Shown here: piece after piece, positions 7,570-14,331 of the stretch
How positions within the stretch are numbered: position 1 is the stretch's first letter
Layout of the letters: the number at the start of each line of letters is the position of its first letter
NCBI GenBank assembly: GCA_041476545.1
Contig: JBGOTP010000064.1
Coordinates: 1 to 17,478 of the forward strand
Direction of reading: 5' to 3'
DNA: 17,478 nt
Source of the DNA: JBGOTP01 sp041476545
GTDB taxonomy: Bacteria; Acidobacteriota; Vicinamibacteria; Vicinamibacterales; CAVVIG01
Notes under the pieces: model-generated
Told to the model about the DNA's origin: nothing
Databases searched by the model: none
The model's input: the letters and a program-made list of their open reading frames with translations, nothing else
Made by a program: the position numbers and the translations under genes

Positions 7570-9301
7570 TCCGGCGATCGCGCGCATTCTCAAAGAGATC
7601 GCCGATCTTCTCGAGATCAAAACCGACAACCCTTTCAAGATCCGCGCGTACCGAAACGCCGCCGACATCGTGGCCAATCACCCGCACGCGCTCGCGTCGC
7701 TCGACGCGGCCGGCCTTCGCGAAATCCCGGGCATCGGCAAGGACCTCGCCGCCAGGATTCTCGAGATCGCGCAGACCGGCGACGCCCAGTATCACCGGGA
7801 GCTCCTGGCCGAGTTTCCGCCGACCGTGCTCGATGTGCTGCATCTGCAGGGTGTCGGTCCGAAAACAGTCGCAATGCTCTACCGGGAACTGGGCGTGCGC
7901 ACGCTGGAGGACCTGGAACAGGCGGCCGCCAGCGGAAAGGTCCGCGCGCTGCGCGGCATGGGCGAGAAGAAGGAAGCGCTGATCCTCAAAGCGCTCGAAG
8001 AGCGAAAGCGTCACGCCGGCCGTCATCTGCTGTCAGACGCGTACGATAGCGTCGGGCCTCTCCTGGAATTCCTCCGTGAGCGGGCACCCGGGGTTGATAT
8101 GACACCGGTTGGCAGTCTGCGGCGCGGATGCGACACCTGCGGCGACCTGGATATTCTTGCCTCCGCGCCTGCCTCCGAGCCCAACTCCGGCGCGACACCC
8201 GCACTGATGGATACGTTCGTATCGTATCCGCTCGTGGAACGCGTGCTCGGCCGCGGCGAAACCAAGTCGAGCGTACTCTTGAGGGGCGGCTTCCAGGCTG
8301 ACCTGCGCCTCGTTCCACCCGAGAGTCGCGGCGCCGCGCTGCAGTATTTCACCGGTTCAAAGGCGCACAACATTGCCCTGCGCGACCGCGCCATAGGCCT
8401 CGGTCTCAAGTTGAATGAATACGGCGTGTTCCGAACCGCCGACGACGCGCGTATGGCCGGCGACACCGAAGACAGCGTGTACGAGGCGCTCGGCCTGCAG
8501 TGGACGCCGCCGGAACTGCGTGAAGCACGTGGAGAGGTCGAAGCAGCGCGGACCCGCGCCCTGCCGCGCCTTATCGACCGGGCTGATCTCCGTGGCGATC
8601 TGCACATGCACACCACGGAGACAGACGGCAAAGACGATGTGGCGGCGATGGCTCAGGCCGCGCGGGACGCGGGTCTCGAGTACATTGCGATCACCGATCA
8701 CAGCCAGTCGCTCGCCATGGCCAACGGCCTCGACGAACGCCGCGCGCTTCTCCACGCCGCACGCATCCGGGCGGAGGATCGTCGGCACGGTGTTCGGCTG
8801 CTTGCCGGAATCGAGTGCGACATCAAACCGGACGGCACGCTCGATCTCGCGGACGACTGCCTGGCGGCGCTCGACTTCGTCGTCGCCTCTGTGCATTCGG
8901 CCTTCAACCAGGAACGGCAGCAGATGACGGATCGGCTTCTCCGTGCCATCGAGAATCCCCATATCGACGTCATCGGTCATCCGACGGGACGTGCGATCCT
9001 CAGGCGTGAGGCGTATCCGCTGGACATGGACGTCATCATCGACGCCGCCGCGCGACACGGTGTCGCCATGGAAATCAACGGTCAGCCGCATCGCATGGAT
9101 CTCAACGACGTCCATGCGCGACTCGCGCGGGATCGCGGTGTTCCGATCGTCATCTCGAGCGACGCCCATTCCAAGGCTGGACTCGCAGCATTGCGTTGGG
9201 GTCTCGTCGTCGCCCGGCGCGCCTGGCTCGAGCCGGTGCACGTGCTCAACACGCGGCCGTTCGAAGAGTTCAGAGATCAGCTTCGCCGGAACAGGCGCTG
9301 A
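7562..9301 (+). CDS. polX: DNA polymerase/3'-5' exonuclease PolX
   Basis: 579 residues, close to the usual length of bacterial PolX. An N-terminal helical/HhH region (NPAIARILKEIADLLEIK..., REIPGIGKDLAARI, LHLQGVGPKTVAMLY) is followed by a family X polymerase palm with GSLRRGCDTCGDLDIL (Asp about 195 and 197) and a third Asp at about 247 in FQADLRL. The C-terminal PHP domain is intact: HMH (348, 350), TDHS (379-380), GIE (Glu 418), ASVHSAF (His 445), GHPTGR (His 473) and SSDAH (534-536). The enzyme fills short gaps in base excision repair and trims 3' ends. TTG 7562 matches the conserved family start (DNPAIARIL) and has GAAGG 5' of it; the frame itself is open to 7466. All catalytic residues appear present. 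Confidence 0.95.
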   Translation: MDNPAIARILKEIADLLEIKTDNPFKIRAYRNAADIVANHPHALASLDAAGLREIPGIGKDLAARILEIAQTGDAQYHRELLAEFPPTVLDVLHLQGVGPKTVAMLYRELGVRTLEDLEQAAASGKVRALRGMGEKKEALILKALEERKRHAGRHLLSDAYDSVGPLLEFLRERAPGVDMTPVGSLRRGCDTCGDLDILASAPASEPNSGATPALMDTFVSYPLVERVLGRGETKSSVLLRGGFQADLRLVPPESRGAALQYFTGSKAHNIALRDRAIGLGLKLNEYGVFRTADDARMAGDTEDSVYEALGLQWTPPELREARGEVEAARTRALPRLIDRADLRGDLHMHTTETDGKDDVAAMAQAARDAGLEYIAITDHSQSLAMANGLDERRALLHAARIRAEDRRHGVRLLAGIECDIKPDGTLDLADDCLAALDFVVASVHSAFNQERQQMTDRLLRAIENPHIDVIGHPTGRAILRREAYPLDMDVIIDAAARHGVAMEINGQPHRMDLNDVHARLARDRGVPIVISSDAHSKAGLAALRWGLVVARRAWLEPVHVLNTRPFEEFRDQLRRNRR

Positions 9302-9313
9302 GGATAGAAGTTG

Positions 9314-9350
9314 AAGGGCTGAGGGCTAAAGGGCTAAGGGCTGGGGCTGA
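9314..9350 (+). repeat. Short GGGCT-based spacer repeat
   Basis: Five GGGCT units spaced 6-8 bases apart (starting at 9316, 9323, 9331, 9338 and 9344), separated by GA, AAA or AA, fill the gap between the polX stop and the next start codon. It resembles simple intergenic repeats I recall from related genomes. No function is evident. Confidence 0.6.
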
Positions 9351-9354
9351 GACG

Positions 9355-9609
9355 ATGAAACTGGTAATGCTGAGTCCGGATGAGAAACTGGCGGAGATCC
9401 GGCGGCTGTATTTCAAGACGACCAAACACACGATTCAGGACGACCTCGCCAAAGCCCTCGATCTGCTGAAGTCCATGGGCAGCGAAGAGGAACGCGAGCG
9501 CGCGACGGTGTACATGGAAGGGCTCGCGCAGATGCGAAAAGACTGGGGACTGGCGGGAGGCGGCGGGACAAAGTCGAAAGGCAAAAATAAAACGTCGGAA
9601 GGACGATGA
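9355..9609 (+). CDS. Small conserved-looking hypothetical protein
   Basis: About 84 residues from ATG 9355, or 80 from ATG 9367 (MLSPDEKLAEIRRLYFKTT...). The body is charged and predicted helical: DDLAKALDLLKSMGSEEERERATVYMEGLAQMRKDWGL, ending in a Gly- and Lys-rich tail (GGGGTKSKGKNKTSEGR). No known catalytic motif, membrane segment or signal is visible. Its amphipathic helices and strong codon bias toward the local GC3 pattern support a real gene. It follows polX after a short repeat and may be read in the same transcript. Function unknown. Confidence 0.6.
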   Translation: MKLVMLSPDEKLAEIRRLYFKTTKHTIQDDLAKALDLLKSMGSEEERERATVYMEGLAQMRKDWGLAGGGGTKSKGKNKTSEGR

Positions 9610-9806
9610 TGCTCACGCGGGCGATGCCGGTCGGGATCCCGACGGGCGGTGTGCCGACTCGTCTCGATCAACTCGGGCATGGCTGGGCGCCGTTGAAGGG
9701 CTGGGCGTCGCATCTGGATACACTGCGAGATCCGCGGATGTTTCCGCGCTATCCTGACCTGCCCATCCCATCTCCCTGCGGTCTCTCGCTTGACGGCAAG
9801 TCGTGA
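9606..9806 (+). CDS. Doubtful small ORF overlapping the previous stop
   Basis: A 66-codon frame starts with ATGATG at 9606, overlapping the previous stop as ATGA, with GGAAGG a few bases upstream. Its product is rich in Pro, Gly and Leu and resembles nothing I know. The start context is good but the composition looks non-coding, so it may be accidental. The rest of the interval to 9905 shows no supported gene. Confidence 0.22.
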   Translation: MMLTRAMPVGIPTGGVPTRLDQLGHGWAPLKGWASHLDTLRDPRMFPRYPDLPIPSPCGLSLDGKS

Positions 9807-9943
9807 CCACGCTGGCGGTTCGAGGCAAGTTGAATCCAGCCGTTCGCCCCGCTACACTGCAGCCATCGTCGGGATATTGGTTTATCCAGTTCCGTCGACT
9901 ACTCGTTAGCCACACCAAAACGACGATCGGGAGACGACGGACG

Positions 9944-9949
9944 TATACT
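9944..9949 (+). promoter_or_regulatory. Possible -10 box for the toxin-antitoxin pair
   Basis: TATACT lies 29 bases upstream of the DUF433 ATG, inside the leader between the cassette core and the first gene. A -35 match at the usual distance is not evident. AGGAG at 9965-9969 provides the ribosome binding site nine bases before ATG 9979. Confidence 0.35.
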
Positions 9950-9978
9950 CGGAACATCCCATTCAGGAGAGGGTGCTC

Positions 9979-10203
9979 ATGCCAGACGAGATTCCCGGCG
10001 TCCAATCGGATCCTGACATTCTCGGCGGCACGCCGGTCTTCGTCGGAAGCCGCGTGCCTGTCCGTGCGCTACTCGATTACCTGGAACATGGCCGACCGCT
10101 CGCGGAATTCCTCGACGACTTTCCGACCGTGCAAAAGGCGCTGGCGCTGGGGGTGCTTGAACACATGAAGCGACTCGTGACTCATGCGCCTTCTTCTCGA
10201 TGA
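9979..10203 (+). CDS. DUF433 family antitoxin-like protein
   Basis: 74 residues that fit the DUF433 family: PGVQSDPDILGGTPVFVGSRVPVRALLDYLEHGRPLAEFLDDFPTV, a compact winged or helix-turn-helix fold, followed by a C-terminal helix. DUF433 proteins are commonly found directly before PIN-like DUF5615 genes and are taken to be their antitoxins and autorepressors. Here the downstream PIN-like gene starts inside this one (20-base overlap), which supports coupled expression. ATG 9979 has AGGAG nine bases upstream; GTG 9973 is too close to the same signal. Whether it neutralises its partner is inferred from the family arrangement. Confidence 0.88.
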   Translation: MPDEIPGVQSDPDILGGTPVFVGSRVPVRALLDYLEHGRPLAEFLDDFPTVQKALALGVLEHMKRLVTHAPSSR

Positions 10204-10504
10204 GTGCGTTCCAAAGCGGCTCAAGCGAGAGCTGCGCGGCCACGAGGCAAGAACGATTCAAGACCAGGGCTGGGCGGGCATCAAGAACGGGGCGTTACTC
10301 AAGCTCGCCAACGGGCAATTCGACGCGCTGCTCACGGTCGATCAAGGCATCGAGTATCAACAGAATCTTTCGGGGCTGAGCATCAGCGTCGTTGTCATGA
10401 TGGCTCCGAGCAACGACGTTGACGACCTCCGTCCGCTATTGCCGGACGTTGAGCAAGCTCTCACGAGGCTGCGGCCTGGAGAAATCGTGCGAGTGGGTGG
10501 CTAA
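10184..10504 (+). CDS. DUF5615 PIN-like toxin candidate
   Basis: 106 residues. The start MRLLLDECVPKRLKRELRGHEARTIQDQGW and the later FDALLTVDQGIEYQQN are the conserved acidic motifs of the DUF5615/Mut7-C-like PIN family, with Asp6 and Glu7 and the Asp of TVDQG as probable metal ligands. PIN-domain proteins of toxin-antitoxin modules are RNases; activity for this subfamily is inferred. The gene overlaps the DUF433 gene by 20 bases. Its stop codon TAA (10502-10504) sits inside the first core site of the attC-like element, the position expected for the last gene of an integron cassette. Confidence 0.87.
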   Translation: MRLLLDECVPKRLKRELRGHEARTIQDQGWAGIKNGALLKLANGQFDALLTVDQGIEYQQNLSGLSISVVVMMAPSNDVDDLRPLLPDVEQALTRLRPGEIVRVGG

Positions 10505-10581
10505 CCTTCAAATGGAGCCGACGCGCCCGAGTGCCGTGTGATCATGCTGCTGGGGCGCGCGGCTCATTTGAATCGCTAGCC
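10499..10581 (+). other. attC-like integron recombination site
   Basis: R'' is GGCTAAC (10499-10505) and R' is GCTAGCC (10575-10581), complementary at 6 of 7 bases. Between them a long imperfect stem pairs 10507-10514 with 10565-10572 (8 bp), 10516-10520 with 10560-10564 (5 bp, AGCCG/CGGCT) and 10522-10528 with 10553-10559 (7 bp). G10515 and A10521 are left extrahelical on one arm only, and the loop is 24 nt. One-sided extrahelical bases, an unpaired spacer next to R'/R'' and a cargo stop codon in R'' are the defining layout of attC. The R' has GCT instead of the conserved GTT, so recombination may be impaired. Confidence 0.72.
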
Positions 10582-10608
10582 AGCTTCCGCGGGGTGACGG
10601 GACACACG

Positions 10609-11094
10609 ATGTGGATACATAAAATGTCGCGTGGAAGGTTCACGAAGAGCCTGGGGTTGCTTCTCCTCGTGATTGTGCTTGTGATGGTCTCCCTCGTGGC
10701 CCAGGATGCGGCCTCCGGAAGCGGTCCCCGTTCGAATCATTGGACGATCCCGCCGACGGCCGCGACGGAGCACAGTCCCCTCAATGTGACACGCCAGACC
10801 CTGGCGAAAGGCCAAGCGCTCTATGCGTCGCATTGTGCGCGGTGTCACGGAGCCTCCGGCAGGAACGACGGTCCAGACAGTGACCCACTGTATGTCAATG
10901 CGGATTTGACAGATGCCAGCCGTATCGGGGTCAATCCCGATGGTGTCGTGTTCTATAAGATCTGGAATGGCCGCGGCGGATTGATTCCGCACGAGCGCAT
11001 GCCCGGTTTCGGCTTCAATGGGACGCTCTCGAACAGTGACGTCTGGGCGCTCGTGGCTTACGTGCAGACACTTCGGGACAGGAAACGCGACTGA
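10609..11094 (+). CDS. Membrane-anchored or secreted c-type cytochrome
   Basis: 161 residues from ATG 10609 (ATG 10624 also possible). A basic start is followed by a strong hydrophobic segment (SLGLLLLVIVLVMVSLVA), which is a signal anchor or signal peptide, then a single class I cytochrome c domain. CARCH at about 76-80 binds haem covalently, RMPGF (Met about 131) supplies a plausible axial ligand, and NSDVWALVAYVQTL is the usual C-terminal helix. The domain would sit on the periplasmic side and carry electrons; its partners are not visible here. An earlier GTG at 10531 is in frame but would place the start inside the attC-like hairpin, so it is rejected. The gene lies outside the proposed cassette. 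Confidence 0.86.
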   Translation: MWIHKMSRGRFTKSLGLLLLVIVLVMVSLVAQDAASGSGPRSNHWTIPPTAATEHSPLNVTRQTLAKGQALYASHCARCHGASGRNDGPDSDPLYVNADLTDASRIGVNPDGVVFYKIWNGRGGLIPHERMPGFGFNGTLSNSDVWALVAYVQTLRDRKRD

Positions 11095-11204
11095 GTCGTC
11101 CTCCGCGTCGATAGAGATGTGCGGACTAACAGGGTGACTCGCGTTGGCGGCATCGGTGAAGTCGAGGCCGCCGCCGCCGAAGAGCGCGAGAAAGGACCTC
11201 TCGG

Positions 11205-11640
11205 ATGACCGCTGAACAGCCGCTGTTCGCACGCGTGTCCCATCAGTTCACAGTTTCCGCCGAGCGCGTGTACGACGCGTTTCTCGATCTCTCGACGCGC
11301 GCCGCTTCATGCACGCGAGCGCCACAGGCGAGATGGTCCGCGCGGAGATCGACCCGCGCGTCGGCGGCACCTATGTCTTCGTCGACCGGCGCAACGGCGT
11401 GGACGTCGAACACACCGGCACGTATCTGGACCTTGACCGGCCGCGCCGGATCGCGTTCACGATGTTCGTGCCCCACTACTCGACAAACCCCGATCGCGTC
11501 ACGGTCGACATCGTGCCGAAGGGGAGCGGCTGCGAATTGACGCTGACGCACGAGATGGAACCGGCCTCGCACCTTACGTTGAAGCCACGGCCCAGGCTTA
11601 CATCGAGCATCTGAACACCCTCGACGCTCTTCTCGCGTAG
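11205..11640 (+). pseudogene. Frameshifted SRPBCC/AHSA1 family gene
   Basis: The protein is recognisable only by joining three frames. Frame a (from ATG 11205) gives VSHQFTVSAERVYDAFLDLST. Frame b gives ARRFMHASATGEMVRAEIDPRVGGTYVFVDRRNGVDVEHTGTYLDL...VTVDIVPKGSGCELTLTHEM. Frame c gives GLAPYVEATAQAYIEHLNTLDALLA, ending at TAG 11638. The shifts lie near 11295 (a lost base in the sequence after CTCTCGAC) and near 11562. Both are consistent with single-base deletions. The assembled protein would be about 145 residues, normal for an Aha1/START-like ligand-binding protein often paired with ArsR regulators. No such regulator adjoins it. Either a recent pseudogene or two sequencing errors. Confidence 0.8.
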
Positions 11641-11971
11641 TAGTGGGTCGGTTTCGGATCTGCTGACACGACGAGCCCGTCGAGATCCCTCACCGCCACC
11701 AACCGTTGGAGGCTGGGCGTCGCGATCGCACGACAACACGGCCGCAGCTCCCATCGCGGCGGTCACGGTCGGACGCGCGATGATCGCTGGGGTTGTCCGG
11801 ATGCGATCCCGCGAATATGACTGTCCCCCGAGTGACCCGTTGACCGTCGCGAGAGCGGAAGTGTACGGGGCGGAGGACGTGGTGTCCGTCCAGCCGACCG
11901 GTTGGCGGCGGTGAGGGAGATCGGCGGGCTCAACAGGGTCGCACACAGCTCAAGCTGACCCAGCCAACCCC
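11641..11971. other. Intergenic stretch with no supported gene
   Basis: A plus-strand frame stays open from 11642 to 11914 and ends with an almost protein-like stretch (DPLTVARAEVYGAEDVVSVQPTGW), but it lacks a good start or ribosome site and I cannot name it. It may be debris of a decayed gene. No convincing terminator hairpin is seen between the pseudogene and the end of the convergent operon. Confidence 0.45.
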
Positions 11972-12748
11972 TTACTTCCGCGACACGCTGTCCACGATCC
12001 GCTTGCGCGCGGCGATGCGCAGCGCGCCCGGCACGTTGCGGTCCATGGCGAGCATCTGGGCGTCACGATCGTTCAGGCGGGACAGGAGGTTCATCGACAG
12101 GCTGATCGGCGTCTTCGGATTCCTGGTCAGGCCCGAGACCACCCCATAGTTCTTCATCCACGCCCGGTTGGCCCCAATGATGCGCAAGATATCTTCGGTG
12201 ACGTTGGCCATTCGAGCAAACGCCTCAACCTCCTGAGGGGTCACCTTCGGACCGCTGAGCACGGCCGCCGCGATCATCTTGTTGGGATCGCGGATGAGCA
12301 TCGCTCGCATCTCACGTGAACCCTTCATCGCCGCCTTCAGTCGATCCGTAAAGCTCATGCTGGCGAGCTGCTGGACGAGGCTCTTGCGGTCGGGATCTTC
12401 CTCCGGAGCTGGGGGTGCGGCTGGCGATTCGACCTCGATCAACGGGTCGTCGATCTCGCTCGTGAGCGCGTCCGTGGAGACGATGCCGCGATGCGCGAAG
12501 AACTCGCGAACATCCTCGGACACATCCGACCGCGCCAGAAACGCCGCGAGCGCGGCTTTCGGAATGCGGTTCAGCGTCGCGTCCGCCGCACCGCGGATCT
12601 CGAGATCGGCATCCTCGAGCAGCAGGATCAGGATGGCCAGCTGTTCGTGCGCGCGCGGCGCCAGCACGCCTTGAGCCGCGAGCAACCGGACATCGCGGGC
12701 CACCTCGCCTCGCCTGAAGAAATCGAGGAGCGGCGCCGGTCCGATCAT
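11972..12748 (-). CDS. Conserved helical protein of unknown function
   Basis: 258 residues, mostly helical. The N-terminal half (LLDFFRRGEVARDVRLLAAQGVLAPRAHEQLAILILLLEDADLEIRGAADATL) resembles a short HEAT-like helical array. A Pro/Glu-rich linker near 125-140 leads to a C-terminal half with NPKTPISLSMNLLSRLNDRDAQMLAMDRNVPGALRIAARK. That closing motif recurs in uncharacterised proteins of Acidobacteria and deltaproteobacteria. No enzyme motif, signal peptide or membrane helix is present. ATG 12748 overlaps the stop of the RodZ-like gene as ATGA, so translation is probably coupled, and the frame upstream of it is out-of-frame sequence of that gene. Position suggests a cytoplasmic partner or regulator linked to the envelope or ribosomal operon. 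Confidence 0.72.
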   Translation of the reverse strand: MIGPAPLLDFFRRGEVARDVRLLAAQGVLAPRAHEQLAILILLLEDADLEIRGAADATLNRIPKAALAAFLARSDVSEDVREFFAHRGIVSTDALTSEIDDPLIEVESPAAPPAPEEDPDRKSLVQQLASMSFTDRLKAAMKGSREMRAMLIRDPNKMIAAAVLSGPKVTPQEVEAFARMANVTEDILRIIGANRAWMKNYGVVSGLTRNPKTPISLSMNLLSRLNDRDAQMLAMDRNVPGALRIAARKRIVDSVSRK

Positions 12749-13629
12749 CTGCCAGCCAGATACTGCCGGAAATTCTCCAAGGTCAGAGTGATCGTGGTTC
12801 GCTCGCCTGCCTTCCCGAGGGGTCCGGCCTCCGCACCGTTGAAGGTCACGACCAGCGCCGCCGGGTCGCTCACCGTCAAGATAAGGTCGCGGCGCACGTC
12901 GAGCAACCGGCGATCCCCCGCCTTCAGAAGTCGACCGACCGCTCGTTCTCCATCCACCGTGGCGACGACCCGACACGGTCTGGTGGCGATCAGGCTGACA
13001 GCGAGATGGCCGGCCGCGCCCTCCGCCGACGGCGGAGCCACCGGTCGAACGTCAGGGGCAATCACCGGCTCGGCCGCTGCCGCCGGCAGCACCGAACCCG
13101 TGGCCGCCGCGTCAGCCGGCGATCCGCCCGGATCGAGGCCCGGCGACGCCGGCGTCGGATCCGCCGCCACCGGATCCGAGGCCCGTGCCACCAACGCAGG
13201 GGCCTGCGCCGGCTTCACGGCTCGCGGCCACCCGGACACGCCAAAATAGAGGAGGACCACGGCGATCGGGACACTGAGGAGCAGCAGCCGAAGATAGGCC
13301 GACGCCATCCGGCGGTCGCCTTCGACGGCCACACTGTCTTCGACCGGCGCTGACGTGGGGTGACCTGCGGTCACCGAATCCTGCGGGAACTGCGCGATGA
13401 ACTCTCGAACCGTTTCCTCCGGATCGAGACCGACCTCGATCGCATAGGAGCGCACGAACGCGCGGCTGAAGATGCCGCCAGGCAGGCGGGAGATGTCGTT
13501 CCGCTCGAGCGCTTCGAGCTGGCTCATCGAAATTCTCGTCGTGTTCGCGATCTCGCGAAGGGACATCCCGCGACCCTCGCGCGCCTCGCGAAGCTTGACG
13601 CCGAAGCCATCGATCTGACGGTTTGCCAA
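12745..13629 (-). CDS. RodZ-like protein: helix-turn-helix, membrane helix, DUF4115
   Basis: 294 residues. The N-terminal RodZ-type HTH_25 domain (about 8-80: FGVKLREAREGRGMSLREIANTTRISMSQLEALE, then FSRAFVRSYAIEVGLDPEE) is followed by one transmembrane helix (about 111-134), an Ala/Pro/Asp-rich periplasmic linker (about 135-215) and a C-terminal beta-rich DUF4115 domain. RodZ couples MreB filaments to the cell-wall elongation machinery; the HTH domain usually binds MreB rather than DNA. The start is TTG 13629, with GAGG a few bases upstream. It lies six bases after the thiE stop, and its own stop overlaps the next ATG. Without mreB nearby, RodZ function is inferred from architecture only. 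Confidence 0.85.
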   Translation of the reverse strand: MANRQIDGFGVKLREAREGRGMSLREIANTTRISMSQLEALERNDISRLPGGIFSRAFVRSYAIEVGLDPEETVREFIAQFPQDSVTAGHPTSAPVEDSVAVEGDRRMASAYLRLLLLSVPIAVVLLYFGVSGWPRAVKPAQAPALVARASDPVAADPTPASPGLDPGGSPADAAATGSVLPAAAAEPVIAPDVRPVAPPSAEGAAGHLAVSLIATRPCRVVATVDGERAVGRLLKAGDRRLLDVRRDLILTVSDPAALVVTFNGAEAGPLGKAGERTTITLTLENFRQYLAGR

Positions 13630-13635
13630 GATGCC

Positions 13636-14331
13636 TCAATGGTATCCCGACCCGTCAAACCGTGCGCGGGCAAGCTGCACAATCTGGTCTAACGGAATAG
13701 CATTACAGGGCTTCGCATCCGGTCCGGCACTCTGTCCCAGAAACAGCCCAATCGCTGCTGCCCCCGCTGCCCCGGATGCCGCCACAGCCGCCATCCGGTC
13801 GAGATCCACGCCGCCGATCGCCAGGACCGGCCGACTGACGGCCCGCACGATGTCGCGCAGACCGGCCGTTCCAAGGAGGGTCGCGGGCACAAGCGAACCG
13901 TCGTTCTTCGACGCACTCGGCCACACCGTCCCGGCAATCAGGTAGTCCACATGGGGCGCGACCGCCGCGGCCTCCGCAACGGTGTGAATCGACTGTCCGA
14001 TCAGGAATCCTTTCGGCACATTTGCCCGGACGGCAGCTGCCGGCGCCGAATCTCCCCGGAGGTGCACCCCATCCGCGCCGCAGGCCAGTGCGACATCGAG
14101 GCGATCGTTCACCACGACCCGGCTCGACGTCCCGCGCGTCAGCGCCACAACTTCCGAGACCAGAGTAGACAACTCCATCCCGGTCAGGTCCGGCTCTCGA
14201 ATCTGCACGACGTCGATCTGCGCGTCGATGGCGTGCCGCACCTGTTGGATGAGGCATTGGCGTGCGCGACCCGCGTCAGCCCCGCAGCCGGTGCAGAGTC
14301 GTCGCCGATCGCTCACGAGGTGCAGTATCAG
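13636..14331 (-). CDS. thiE: Thiamine phosphate synthase (ThiE/TenI family)
   Basis: A TIM-barrel enzyme that joins HMP diphosphate and thiazole phosphate in thiamine synthesis. Visible family motifs are LHLVSDRR (strand 1), QIRE (about 43-46), RVVVNDRLDVALACGADGVHL (71-91), IGQSIHTVAEA, YLIAGTVWPSASK and the phosphate-binding AIGGVDLDRM (171-180). The conserved strand 1 begins at CTG 14331, which overlaps the previous stop as CTGA. The first ordinary start, GTG 14316, would remove that strand. I therefore annotate CTG 14331 (231 residues), with GTG 14316 (226 residues) as the alternative. TenI, a thiazole tautomerase, shares the fold and cannot be fully excluded. Its placement after rnhB in a ribosomal operon is not the common location of thi genes. 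Confidence 0.85.
   Translation of the reverse strand: MILHLVSDRRRLCTGCGADAGRARQCLIQQVRHAIDAQIDVVQIREPDLTGMELSTLVSEVVALTRGTSSRVVVNDRLDVALACGADGVHLRGDSAPAAAVRANVPKGFLIGQSIHTVAEAAAVAPHVDYLIAGTVWPSASKNDGSLVPATLLGTAGLRDIVRAVSRPVLAIGGVDLDRMAAVAASGAAGAAAIGLFLGQSAGPDAKPCNAIPLDQIVQLARARFDGSGYH

Larger units (their letters stand above)
9906..10575 (+). mobile_element. Putative single integron gene cassette (toxin-antitoxin cargo)
   Basis: The left boundary is a GTTAGCC core (9905-9911), matching the GTTRRRY-like integron crossover sequence. The right end is the attC-like structure at 10499-10581. Between them lie 68 bases of leader and two overlapping genes for a DUF433/PIN-like pair, a typical cassette cargo with its own expression signals. 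No integrase gene and no second clear attC are in the window, so this would be an isolated cassette (CALIN-like). The left boundary is weaker evidence than the right, because a 7-mer can occur by chance. Confidence 0.6.

Noticed and set aside
9630..9643. Perfect 14-bp palindrome centred on GGATCC
   Set aside because: About one such palindrome is expected by chance in a window of this size and it has no positional relation to a gene start.
9613..10005. 130-codon minus-strand ORF over the cassette leader
   Set aside because: Composition is not protein-like, no ribosome site, and it crosses the leader and start of the DUF433 gene.
10507..10572. Hairpin after the PIN-like gene as a simple intrinsic terminator
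   Set aside because: No T-run follows, the loop is 24 nt, and the one-sided bulges and flanking complementary 7-mers fit an attC site better, though termination as a side effect is possible.
11124..11130. GACTAAC as another possible integron core site after the cytochrome gene
   Set aside because: No matching inverted arm or GTT core nearby, and the second position does not fit the R'' consensus.
11205..11640. Programmed frameshifting in the SRPBCC gene
   Set aside because: No slippery heptamer or stimulatory structure is evident at either shift, and two shifts in one short gene point to mutation or sequencing error.
11476..11946. 156-codon minus-strand ORF in the 11.6-11.9 kb gap
   Set aside because: It starts in intergenic sequence and runs antisense through the frameshifted gene with no recognisable motif.
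13687..13693. GTCTAAC, matching the R'' consensus
   Set aside because: It lies at the 3' end of thiE coding sequence and has no hairpin or partner core.
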